DNA of 6,760 nucleotides from an uncultured Parvularculaceae bacterium. Lineage in GTDB: Bacteria > Pseudomonadota > Alphaproteobacteria > Caulobacterales > Parvularculaceae. The translations under genes were made by a program, and so were the position numbers. Below are positions 1-6,192 of the stretch, piece after piece. Under the pieces are notes generated by a model. The model ran no database searches, was not told the DNA's origin, and was given only the letters and a program-made list of their open reading frames with translations. The first letter of the stretch is position 1. Each line of letters starts with the position of its first letter. The stretch lies in assembly GCA_947259815.1 (NCBI GenBank), contig CAMYNO010000216.1:1-6760 (forward strand). Reading direction: 5' to 3'.

Positions 1-519
1 GCGGGCGATGGCCGACGCCACCGTCGGGTGGGTCTTCACATGAGCAAGCTGGAGGATGACATTCTGCTCCAGTAGCAGTTTCATGCGCTCGTCTTCGCTC
101 TTTCCGTCTCCCTTGGCGTTGGCGATCTCGACGGCCGCGCGCGAATAGTTGAGCCACTCGCGCACATGGGGCAAGGCGTCGAGCTGTGCGTGATCCATGG
201 CGCCTTTCATGGCGCCGCATTCGGTATGGCCGCAGATGACAATATGCGGAACTTTAAGCGCAGCCACCGCGAACTCTATCGACGCCGTGACGCCGCCGGT
301 GTGGCTTGAATGGGGCGGCACGATATTGCCCGCATTCCTGATGATGAATAACTCGCCCGGATCGGTCTGGGTAATCATCGCCGTTTCGATGCGCGCATCG
401 GAACAGGTAATGAACAGAGCCTCCGGCGACTGGCCCTTGCTCAACCGCTCGAAGAGGTCCTTCTTTTTCGGAAATACGTCCTTTTGAAATTTTACGACGC
501 CGGCGGCGAAGCTGGGCAT
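1..519 (-). CDS. Beta-class carbonic anhydrase, 3' part cut off by the left window edge
   Basis: Interconverts CO2 and bicarbonate with a zinc ion; expected to be cytosolic because no signal peptide is visible. The visible 173 residues start at ATG 519-517 (MPSFAAGVVKFQ). They contain both zinc-ligand motifs of the beta class: CSDAR (Cys39, with the Asp41/Arg43 dyad) and HTEC (His98, Cys101). Also typical are the PGELFIIRNAGNIVP stretch (54-68) and GGVTASIEFAV (75-85). Family members are usually about 210-220 residues, so roughly 40 C-terminal residues lie outside the window. The start is 2 bases after the stop codon of the isoaspartyl peptidase, with only a weak GGGA-like ribosome site inside that gene, so translation is probably coupled. 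The family call is very secure. The subclade (Can-like or CynT-like) is not decided here, and no cyanase gene is visible to support a cyn role. Confidence 0.96.
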   Translation of the reverse strand, partial: MPSFAAGVVKFQKDVFPKKKDLFERLSKGQSPEALFITCSDARIETAMITQTDPGELFIIRNAGNIVPPHSSHTGGVTASIEFAVAALKVPHIVICGHTECGAMKGAMDHAQLDALPHVREWLNYSRAAVEIANAKGDGKSEDERMKLLLEQNVILQLAHVKTHPTVASAIAR

Positions 520-521
520 GT

Positions 522-1511
522 TTATTCGTTCCCGTAAATCGCGACGCGATGTTCCTCGGCGGTTTTCACGCCGCGGAACATGCCTTTTGAATTGAACGCC
601 ATGGCATAATCGCCATCGGCGCCCAAGACAATAACCCCGCCCGACGCCTGCATCGCGGTCAGGCGCTTGTGAATAATATCCTCGGTCGCCGCCGCGACGG
701 ATTTGCCGCCATATTCCACCTGGGCGCAGATGTCGCGCGCCACGGTAAGGCGGATGAAAAACTCGCCGTCCCCGGTCGACGAGACGGCGCAGGAATTGTT
801 ATCCGCATAGGTTCCCGCCCCGATGATCGGCGAGTCGCCAACGCGGCCCCACTGTTTCATGGTCATGCCGCCGGTCGAGGTGCCGGCGGCGAGATTGCCG
901 TGCGCATCGAGGGCGACGGCGCCGACCGTGCCGAATTTCGTATCGACGGGCAATGCGCCGTGTTTGCCGCCCTTCTTTTCTTTTTCGAGAGCGTCCTGAA
1001 GCGTGCGCCAGCGACGTTCCGTATAGAAATAGTCCGGATCGACAATCTCCAGCCCCTGCTCTTGCGCAAAGGCCTCCGCCCCGTCGCGCGCAAACATGAC
1101 ATGGCGGGATTTTTCCATCACCGCGCGCGCAAGCCGGATCGGGTTCTTGACAGTTGTCACGCCGGCGACCGCGCCGGCGTTTAGCGTTTCCCCGTCCATG
1201 ATCGACGCATCAAGCTCGTTGCGCCCGTCGCGGGTGAAGACAGCGCCCTTGCCCGCGTTAAAATGGGGCGAATCCTCCAGCATCGCGATGGTTATCTCCA
1301 CCGCGTCCAGCGCAGTGCCGCCGTCGCGCAGCACGTCATAACCGGCGTTCAGCGCATCATTGAGCGCGGCCTTATATTCGGTCTCTTCCTCCGGCGTATA
1401 TTTCCCGCGCTCCAGCGCGCCGGCCCCGCCATGAACGAGAATGGCGACACCGTCGGCGGCATGGGCCGCGCAGACGCTAAAAAGCGCAAAAACTATCAGT
1501 AAATATCTCAT
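522..1511 (-). CDS. iaaA: Secreted isoaspartyl peptidase / L-asparaginase, threonine type (Ntn hydrolase, family T2)
   Basis: Hydrolyses beta-aspartyl (isoaspartyl) dipeptides and, in this family, L-asparagine. The precursor self-cleaves into alpha and beta chains, exposing a threonine nucleophile. The 329-residue product has the family landmarks: LVHGGAGA near the N-terminus, HFNAGKGAVFT, ELDASIMDG, and the cleavage site KFG|TVGAVALD with nucleophile Thr195. TSTGGMT (211-217), GRVGDSPIIGAGTYA (Arg223 and Asp226 in the substrate pocket) and SSTGDGE (Thr246-Gly247) follow. The start at ATG 1511 is chosen over an in-frame upstream start at 1550: a GGAGG site lies 7 bases upstream, and it puts a classic Sec signal (MRYLLIVFALFSVCAAHA|AD) at the very N-terminus. 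The well-studied E. coli enzyme is cytoplasmic; this one should be periplasmic. The 59-base gap after the HerA gene shows no terminator. The symbol follows the E. coli family name; substrate preference cannot be read from the sequence. Confidence 0.95.
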   Translation of the reverse strand: MRYLLIVFALFSVCAAHAADGVAILVHGGAGALERGKYTPEEETEYKAALNDALNAGYDVLRDGGTALDAVEITIAMLEDSPHFNAGKGAVFTRDGRNELDASIMDGETLNAGAVAGVTTVKNPIRLARAVMEKSRHVMFARDGAEAFAQEQGLEIVDPDYFYTERRWRTLQDALEKEKKGGKHGALPVDTKFGTVGAVALDAHGNLAAGTSTGGMTMKQWGRVGDSPIIGAGTYADNNSCAVSSTGDGEFFIRLTVARDICAQVEYGGKSVAAATEDIIHKRLTAMQASGGVIVLGADGDYAMAFNSKGMFRGVKTAEEHRVAIYGNE

Positions 1512-1518
1512 CGATTCG

Positions 1519-1523
1519 CCTCC
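1519..1523 (-). promoter_or_regulatory. Ribosome binding site that decides the peptidase start
   Basis: On the minus strand a perfect GGAGG (within GAGGGAGGCG) is 7 bases before ATG 1511. The in-frame upstream candidate start at 1550 would make this site internal and place 13 polar residues before the hydrophobic signal segment. The short form is therefore preferred. Confidence 0.8.
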
Positions 1524-1570
1524 CTCTTCGAAGCATTGACGAAGGCGCAACGCGTATCAAGCCCAACGGA

Positions 1571-3283
1571 CTAACTCCAGTCGGGCACCAGCATTTTCTG
1601 GGCGCGCCATTGCTCGACAATGCGGTCAATAAAGCCCGCGTCCTCCAGCTCGACCGACCAGCCGTCGGAAAAACTCGCCGTCAGGCTGCGCGGCACGGAT
1701 TCACGCGGCAAAGCGTCAAAGCGTATGCGGGTCGGCATGGGTACGCCCTCGCCGACCGCAATCGCCTCGCCTAACCCAAGCGAGGGAAGACAGGAAAGCA
1801 GGCTGGTCGACGCATCGGGGACAGCGGCGCGCAGCGCCTCCTGATCCGCCTGATTGGCAAGGCGCATGGCAAAGATCGTGTTGCACTGGGAAAGCACTGT
1901 CGGATCGAGTTCCGTCGGCCGCTGCGACGCAACCCAGAGCGATACGCCAACCTTGCGGCCTTCCTTGGCGAGACGGATGAACGAACGCCGTGTCGGCCCA
2001 AACCCTTCATTCGGATCGGCGGGCGCATAGCGGTGCGCGTCTTCACAGATAAGGGCGATCGGCGCGGCGCCATTGCTCCAGAGGCCGAATTCCAGCGCAA
2101 GGCGTGTAATCACCGAGACGACGACCTGTACGACCTCGCTGGGCAGCCCCCCAAGCTCGATGATCGACACCGGGCGGCCATCGACGGGAATGCGGAAGAT
2201 CTGGCTTAAGAACTCGGTCAGATTATCCTGCACCGTCAGCCCGCCGAACATAAAGCTGAAACGCGCATCCTGGCTGATCGTCGAGATACGATTGCGCAGG
2301 CGTTTATATGGCGCTGAATTTCGCGTGGCGTCGAGCGCGCCGAGAGATTTGTCGATCAGGCCGATCAGTTCCGATATGCGGTACGGGGTCGGCGTATCGA
2401 CGGTGATCGTCGACATATCGGTACGAAGCCGGGAATTTGTGCGGCTGACGGCCGTGACGTTCTGTTTCTTCGCCGCCGGCACGATATCCGCAAGGATCTC
2501 TATTTCCTCAGCATACCGATCCTTACCCGGATAGAGAACTTCCACAAGCTCATCGAAAGTCAGCATCCAGTAAGGCAGGGTCAGTGTCGTCGGATCGAAG
2601 ACAACGGCGCTGTCGCCGAAGCTTTTCGAATATTCATTATGCGGGTCCAGAATAACCACATGGCCGTGCGGGTAACGCTCCAGCACCTGGCGCAGCAACA
2701 GCGCCAGCGCACAGGACTTGCCGGCGCCGGTTGTCCCGAGAATGGCGCAATGGCGTGAAAACAACTCGTCCACATTGACGGTCGCCGGTATCTGCGCGTC
2801 CTGTTTGACAACACCGATGCGAACGCTCGATGCGCCGTTAATAGCGAAGAGCGCCGTTAGCTCATCCCGCGTCGCCACATGAACGCCGTCGCCCAGCGTC
2901 GGAAAGGTTGAAACGCCGCGCTTGAACCGCGCCGGGGCGTTGACCGTCGGCTTGGAAAATTCGCCGATCAGCTCCATCTCGATGATGCGGATCGTCTGTA
3001 CGGCGCTGTCATGGGACGGCGCCGGTACACTCATGGCCGAGACAAGGCCAAGAACGACAGCGTGGCCCGCATCAATGGACATGATGGCGCCAAGCTGCGG
3101 CTTGAAGTTACGCTCTTCTTCATGCTTGTCGGGTTCAAGCAGGACCAGCGCATGAGATCCGGTAACGGACACGACGGCGCCGACCCGGGGCTTTTCCTGA
3201 AAGGCGGTGTCGTAGGCTTCCGCGGTTGGCGCGGCAGCGCCTTTGCTGACAATTGACGATTTTCTGATGGCGTTAGGCTGCAT
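1571..3283 (-). CDS. HerA-like ATPase (DUF87, HerA/FtsK superfamily DNA translocase)
   Basis: A 570-residue P-loop ATPase of the HerA type; such proteins form hexameric rings that move double-stranded DNA, often working with a nuclease such as NurA. Domains in order: about 30 non-conserved residues; a HAS-barrel-like beta domain (about 32-110, with two similar strands at VGAVVSV and LGAIMSI); then the ATPase core. The Walker A is GTTGAGKS (183-190). The HerA-typical ILDPHNEYSK is at 211-220. The Walker B is ALICEDAHRYAP (410-421, acidic pair Glu414-Asp415), followed by the EGRKVGVSLWVASQRPTELD motif (441-460), whose Arg443 is a candidate arginine finger. The C-terminus LGLGEAIAVGEGVPMPTRIRF is also standard for HerA. 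The start is supported by GGAG 7 bases upstream. The first 11 bases overlap the end of the histidine kinase gene, so the two are probably co-translated. No NurA, SIR2 or nuclease gene adjoins it here. The ATPase family is certain; the cellular job (repair, chromosome handling, defence) is unknown. Confidence 0.93.
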   Translation of the reverse strand: MQPNAIRKSSIVSKGAAAPTAEAYDTAFQEKPRVGAVVSVTGSHALVLLEPDKHEEERNFKPQLGAIMSIDAGHAVVLGLVSAMSVPAPSHDSAVQTIRIIEMELIGEFSKPTVNAPARFKRGVSTFPTLGDGVHVATRDELTALFAINGASSVRIGVVKQDAQIPATVNVDELFSRHCAILGTTGAGKSCALALLLRQVLERYPHGHVVILDPHNEYSKSFGDSAVVFDPTTLTLPYWMLTFDELVEVLYPGKDRYAEEIEILADIVPAAKKQNVTAVSRTNSRLRTDMSTITVDTPTPYRISELIGLIDKSLGALDATRNSAPYKRLRNRISTISQDARFSFMFGGLTVQDNLTEFLSQIFRIPVDGRPVSIIELGGLPSEVVQVVVSVITRLALEFGLWSNGAAPIALICEDAHRYAPADPNEGFGPTRRSFIRLAKEGRKVGVSLWVASQRPTELDPTVLSQCNTIFAMRLANQADQEALRAAVPDASTSLLSCLPSLGLGEAIAVGEGVPMPTRIRFDALPRESVPRSLTASFSDGWSVELEDAGFIDRIVEQWRAQKMLVPDWS

Positions 3284-4175
3284 GGCTCGTCTCCAAAGCG
3301 ACGGCGTCTTCTGATGAAGTAGCGGATTGCGTTAAGGCGATGTCGTCGGCGGGCGGTTCGGGGAATGCGAGGCGCACAAGCGTTCCCTTCCCCTTGCGGC
3401 TCTTGATGAAAAACCGGCCGTTTTGCATTTCAACAAAAGTCTTGGCGATTGCGTATCCAACGCCCGGACCGGAAAAGGCGCGGTCGAGCCCGCGATGGAC
3501 TTCGTTGAACGCGCCAAGCGCCTCTGTGATTTCTTCCTCGGTCAAACCGGCGCCGTCATCGCGCACCGCGACTTCCGGGCGTTCGTTTTCGTCAAATCCG
3601 GCGCGCACAATAATGCGGCCGCCCTCGCCGCAGGCTTTGACCGCGCATTGCAGTACGTGATCGATTGCCTGCGCCATGCGGGCGTCATCGCCCCAGACCG
3701 GGATCTCTTCTTCGGCGTTGCGACGCGCAATCTCGACACCGGCGGCGTCTTTACGGATTTTCACCCGCTCAATCGCTTCGCTCAGCAATATGTTGAGATC
3801 AAGCGCCCGGTTTGAAAGCTCCACCCCGCCGCTTTCAATCGCAGCCACCTCCAGGATCGAATTGATATGGCCAAGCAAAAGATCGGCAGACTGAAGAATA
3901 TATTCGGAATATTCCGGAATGCGCTCTTCGGGGATTTCAAATTCATCGCCGCGCAAGAGGGTCGCAAACCCGATGATCGCGTTCAGCGGCGTTCGTAGCT
4001 CGTGGTTCATATTGGCGAGAAATTCAGACCGCGCCTTGATTGCGTTTTCGGCGGCGGCGCGCGCGGCGCGCACTTCAAGATCGGCGCGGCGACGCTGTAA
4101 CTGCTCGCTCATCAGCGAAGCATAGTCCGCCATCAGCGAACTCTCTGAAAGTCTGAAAGATTGCAGCGCGCGCAT
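3273..4175 (-). CDS. Soluble sensor-less histidine kinase with HisKA and HATPase domains and a degenerate N-box
   Basis: A 300-residue two-component kinase core. A coiled-coil-like charged helix (about 20-50) leads into the HisKA dimerisation domain with the H-box FLANMNHELRTPLNAIIGFA (52-71, phospho-acceptor His58), of the sort seen in DivJ/PleC-like kinases. The HATPase domain has G1 DDGAG (206-210), an F-box-like LGAFNEVH (220-227), and G2 GPGVGYAIAK (236-245). There is no transmembrane segment, PAS, GAF or other sensor domain, and no receiver domain. It is therefore cytosolic and probably gets its input through partners or the N-terminal helix. Oddly, where kinases read NLLSNA this protein reads HVLQCA (173-178). 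The Asn that coordinates Mg-ATP is replaced by Cys177, which may weaken or abolish kinase activity. The start has GAGG 7 bases upstream. The gene overlaps the HerA-like gene by 11 bases; no response regulator is adjacent. Confidence 0.92.
   Translation of the reverse strand: MRALQSFRLSESSLMADYASLMSEQLQRRRADLEVRAARAAAENAIKARSEFLANMNHELRTPLNAIIGFATLLRGDEFEIPEERIPEYSEYILQSADLLLGHINSILEVAAIESGGVELSNRALDLNILLSEAIERVKIRKDAAGVEIARRNAEEEIPVWGDDARMAQAIDHVLQCAVKACGEGGRIIVRAGFDENERPEVAVRDDGAGLTEEEITEALGAFNEVHRGLDRAFSGPGVGYAIAKTFVEMQNGRFFIKSRKGKGTLVRLAFPEPPADDIALTQSATSSEDAVALETSHAA
3291..3294 (-). promoter_or_regulatory. Ribosome binding site of the HerA-like gene, inside the kinase gene
   Basis: GGAG on the minus strand, 7 bases before ATG 3283, embedded in the last codons of the histidine kinase. 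It fixes the HerA start and means ribosomes finishing the kinase pass directly over the HerA start region, as expected for translational coupling. Confidence 0.75.
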
Positions 4176-4178
4176 TGG

Positions 4179-4194
4179 TTTTCCTCGCGGAAAA
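4179..4194 (-). promoter_or_regulatory. Small hairpin covering the kinase ribosome binding site
   Basis: On the minus strand the mRNA leader reads TTTTCC-GCGA-GGAAAA, a perfect 6-bp stem with a GNRA-type tetraloop (GCGA). The Shine-Dalgarno GAGG (4183-4186) spans the loop end and the 3' arm, 7 bases before the kinase ATG. The pairing is seen directly. Control of translation by opening this weak, AU-rich stem is inference, and the stem could be incidental. Confidence 0.4.
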
Positions 4195-4216
4195 ACTAGC
4201 CTTTCAAGCGCTAATG

Positions 4217-4256
4217 CGGCGTTAAACCAAGCAATGTTCTGATGCGATTAACGCCG
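4217..4256. repeat. 9-bp perfect inverted repeat in the antiporter-kinase gap; possible operator
   Basis: The arms CGGCGTTAA (4217-4225) and TTAACGCCG (4248-4256) are exact reverse complements separated by 22 bases. Their centres are 31 bases apart, close to three helical turns. They sit in the only sizeable intergenic gap, upstream of the kinase-HerA-peptidase-anhydrase run. The position fits an operator or activator site. A folded RNA would have a 22-base loop and no following T-run, so a terminator for the antiporter gene is less likely. I found no convincing -35/-10 pair in the gap (4176-4284). Confidence 0.4.
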
Positions 4257-4284
4257 TGTTCATAATGATTGGCGGCAATTTAAT

Positions 4285-6171
4285 TTAATCGCTCTTTGTA
4301 CCGTCCGCACTCGCCGCCGCGCCCTTTTCCGGCGCCGGTTTCGGCTTTGCCGGCTCAGCGGGCTTCGGGATATAGGCAAGCACCGTATCGCCAATCGCGG
4401 GCTTTAACGGCGCCTCCTGTGAGGCGAAGGAGAGAACGTCCTTGCGCAGGATGGCCACAATTTCGTGATCCTTGCCAACATCCTGTTTGTACTGTTCGGG
4501 CGGATATTCTTCCGACAGGCGGGTTTTTTGATAGATCCAGCCGGAATAATGACGGCGCAATAACTCATCCAGCGGCGCGCCGGAATGCAGGAAGGTGCGT
4601 CCCTGCAACGTATAGGAAAGCGCCTGACGATCGTCCTCGTCCTTGCCGCGGGCATTGACCTGGAAAATCGCCGCGCGCCCAAGCTCCGGCGCCAGATCGG
4701 TCGAGACGAGCGCGTTATGCGCTTCGTTTCCGCTCAGCGCCAGGAGATAGCCGAACCGGTTGAGGTCAATATGATGCTCGGTGACTTCCGACAGGATCTC
4801 ACCGTAATAAGTCGGAACGTCCGCAAGCCGCGCCGGTTTCAAGCGCCGCCAGCTTGCATCGGCGACCATAACCGGCACATCCATTTCCTTGAGCTTCGCC
4901 GCCAGTGCGACCGACCATGGCGAGGCGCCGGCGATAAGGACGCCCGGCCGTCCCGATGCCGCAAGCCCCAACAGCTTTGCCAGCGGGCCAATGGTGAACC
5001 CATGGGCGATGACGGTGGCGAACACCATGGCGAAGGCGAGCGGGATCAGCTTGCCGCCATCGACAAAGCCCGCTTCCATCAGCGCAACGCCAAAGAAACT
5101 GGATACCGCAACGGCGACAATCCCGCGCGGGGCGATCCAGCCGACGAGCAATCGTTCCTTGAACGGCAGCCCCGCGCCAATGGTCGAGATAAAAACCGTC
5201 ACCGGACGGACGATAAAAAGCATCGCCAGGATAAACAGCAGATCAGACCAGCCAAGCGCCAGGATCGTTTCATAGGTGAGGTTCGCTGTCAGAATGATAA
5301 AGACGCCGGAAACCAGCAGAACCGCGATGTTCTCTTTAAAGAGGCGCAACTCGTTGATGCTTGCGATCTTCGAATTCGCCATGGTCACGCCCATGGCTGT
5401 AACCGCAAGAAGGCCCGCCTCGTGCTGCAGCAGGTTGGCGAGTTCGAAACAGACCAGCACCAGGGTCAACAGAACGGGCGGCTTTAGATATTCCGGCACC
5501 ATGCCGCGGCGAAAGGACGAGGCGGCGAACCGCCCGATTGCAAACCCAAGCGCGCCGGAGAGAATGGATGCGAGCAAGATCGACCAGACAATCTCCGTCA
5601 GGGTTCCGTGCACGCCGCCATAAGCGAGAAATTCAAACACCAGAACCGCCAGCAAGGCGCCGACCGGATCGTTCACGATCCCTTCCCATTTAAGCAGTGT
5701 CGCCGGACGCGGATTGAGCTTTGACTGGCGCAGCAACGGGATGATGACGGTTGGCCCGGTCACGACCATGATGCCGCCAAACAGTAATGCAACGGGCACG
5801 GATAATCCGGCAAGATAATGCGCCGCCGCCGCCCCTAGCGCCCATGCGATGGGTACGCCCGGCGCCACAAGGCGGCGAACGCCTTGCTGCAGGCCGCGAA
5901 TTTCAGAAAAATTAAGCTGAAGGCCGCCTTCGAAGAGGATGACCGCAACCGCAACCGCGATGATCGGACGGTAAAACTCGCCGAACAGCGCCTCCATCGG
6001 CGGCGCGCCCGGCGGCGCATCGGCGGGCGTGAAAATACCCAGCACCGGACCGGCGATAACGCCCGCGATAGCCATCAGAACGATAGCCGGCAGGTTCGTC
6101 CGCCACGCCAGCCATTGAGCGCCAACGCCGAGAACGCCAATTATCGCAAAAGCGAAAACAAGATTTTCCAT
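4285..6171 (-). CDS. CPA1-family Na+(K+)/H+ antiporter with C-terminal TrkA/RCK-like region
   Basis: An inner-membrane exchanger of protons against Na+ or K+, serving pH and ion homeostasis. From ATG 6171 the product is 628 residues. About the first 400 are strongly hydrophobic, with roughly a dozen or more membrane spans. The family's transport motif is KWEGIVNDPVGA, with Glu163 and the Asn167-Asp168 pair typical of electroneutral CPA1 exchangers. The conserved Arg349 (IAPRGIVAVAV) and the early ILFEGGLQL helix also fit. Residues about 409-500 look like a Rossmann/TrkA-N domain (VLIAGAS...VMVADA). About 568-603 resembles TrkA-C, followed by a Pro/Lys/Ala-rich charged tail. The nucleotide-binding loop is GASPWS rather than GxGxxG. 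A TTG codon (6174) directly precedes the ATG and could be the start instead. No good ribosome site precedes either; with the hydratase stop only 21 bases upstream, re-initiation is plausible. The transported cation is not decided by sequence. Confidence 0.94.
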   Translation of the reverse strand: MENLVFAFAIIGVLGVGAQWLAWRTNLPAIVLMAIAGVIAGPVLGIFTPADAPPGAPPMEALFGEFYRPIIAVAVAVILFEGGLQLNFSEIRGLQQGVRRLVAPGVPIAWALGAAAAHYLAGLSVPVALLFGGIMVVTGPTVIIPLLRQSKLNPRPATLLKWEGIVNDPVGALLAVLVFEFLAYGGVHGTLTEIVWSILLASILSGALGFAIGRFAASSFRRGMVPEYLKPPVLLTLVLVCFELANLLQHEAGLLAVTAMGVTMANSKIASINELRLFKENIAVLLVSGVFIILTANLTYETILALGWSDLLFILAMLFIVRPVTVFISTIGAGLPFKERLLVGWIAPRGIVAVAVSSFFGVALMEAGFVDGGKLIPLAFAMVFATVIAHGFTIGPLAKLLGLAASGRPGVLIAGASPWSVALAAKLKEMDVPVMVADASWRRLKPARLADVPTYYGEILSEVTEHHIDLNRFGYLLALSGNEAHNALVSTDLAPELGRAAIFQVNARGKDEDDRQALSYTLQGRTFLHSGAPLDELLRRHYSGWIYQKTRLSEEYPPEQYKQDVGKDHEIVAILRKDVLSFASQEAPLKPAIGDTVLAYIPKPAEPAKPKPAPEKGAAASADGTKSD

Positions 6172-6192
6172 CAAGGCGGGATATCCGCAATA

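Noticed and set aside
1150..1185. Repeated GCCGGCG words
   Set aside because: They fall inside the peptidase gene and encode the conserved NAGAVAGV stretch; codon bias in a GC-rich gene is enough to explain them.
1455..1511. Lipoprotein signal in the isoaspartyl peptidase (Cys near the end of the hydrophobic segment)
   Set aside because: The residues before the cysteine are F-S-V, which do not fit a lipobox; AHA before Ala-Asp fits ordinary signal peptidase cleavage better.
1512..1570. Promoter or terminator in the HerA-peptidase gap
   Set aside because: A TTGATA word has only a poor partner 17 bases on, and there is no GC-rich hairpin with a T-run; only the ribosome site is convincing.
4217..4256. 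Rho-independent terminator for the antiporter gene
   Set aside because: The stem would enclose a 22-base loop and no T-run follows on the minus strand.
4217..4287. Several TTAA words suggesting CtrA boxes (TTAA-N7-TTAA)
   Set aside because: The TTAA words are spaced 22 bases or 1 base apart and none shows the N7 spacing or a full half-site, so a CtrA site is not supported.
4585..5487. A 300-codon open frame on the plus strand opposite the antiporter
   Set aside because: It is rich in Arg, Gln, Asp and His with no recognisable domain, and lies wholly antisense to a well-conserved antiporter; a GC-rich shadow frame explains it.
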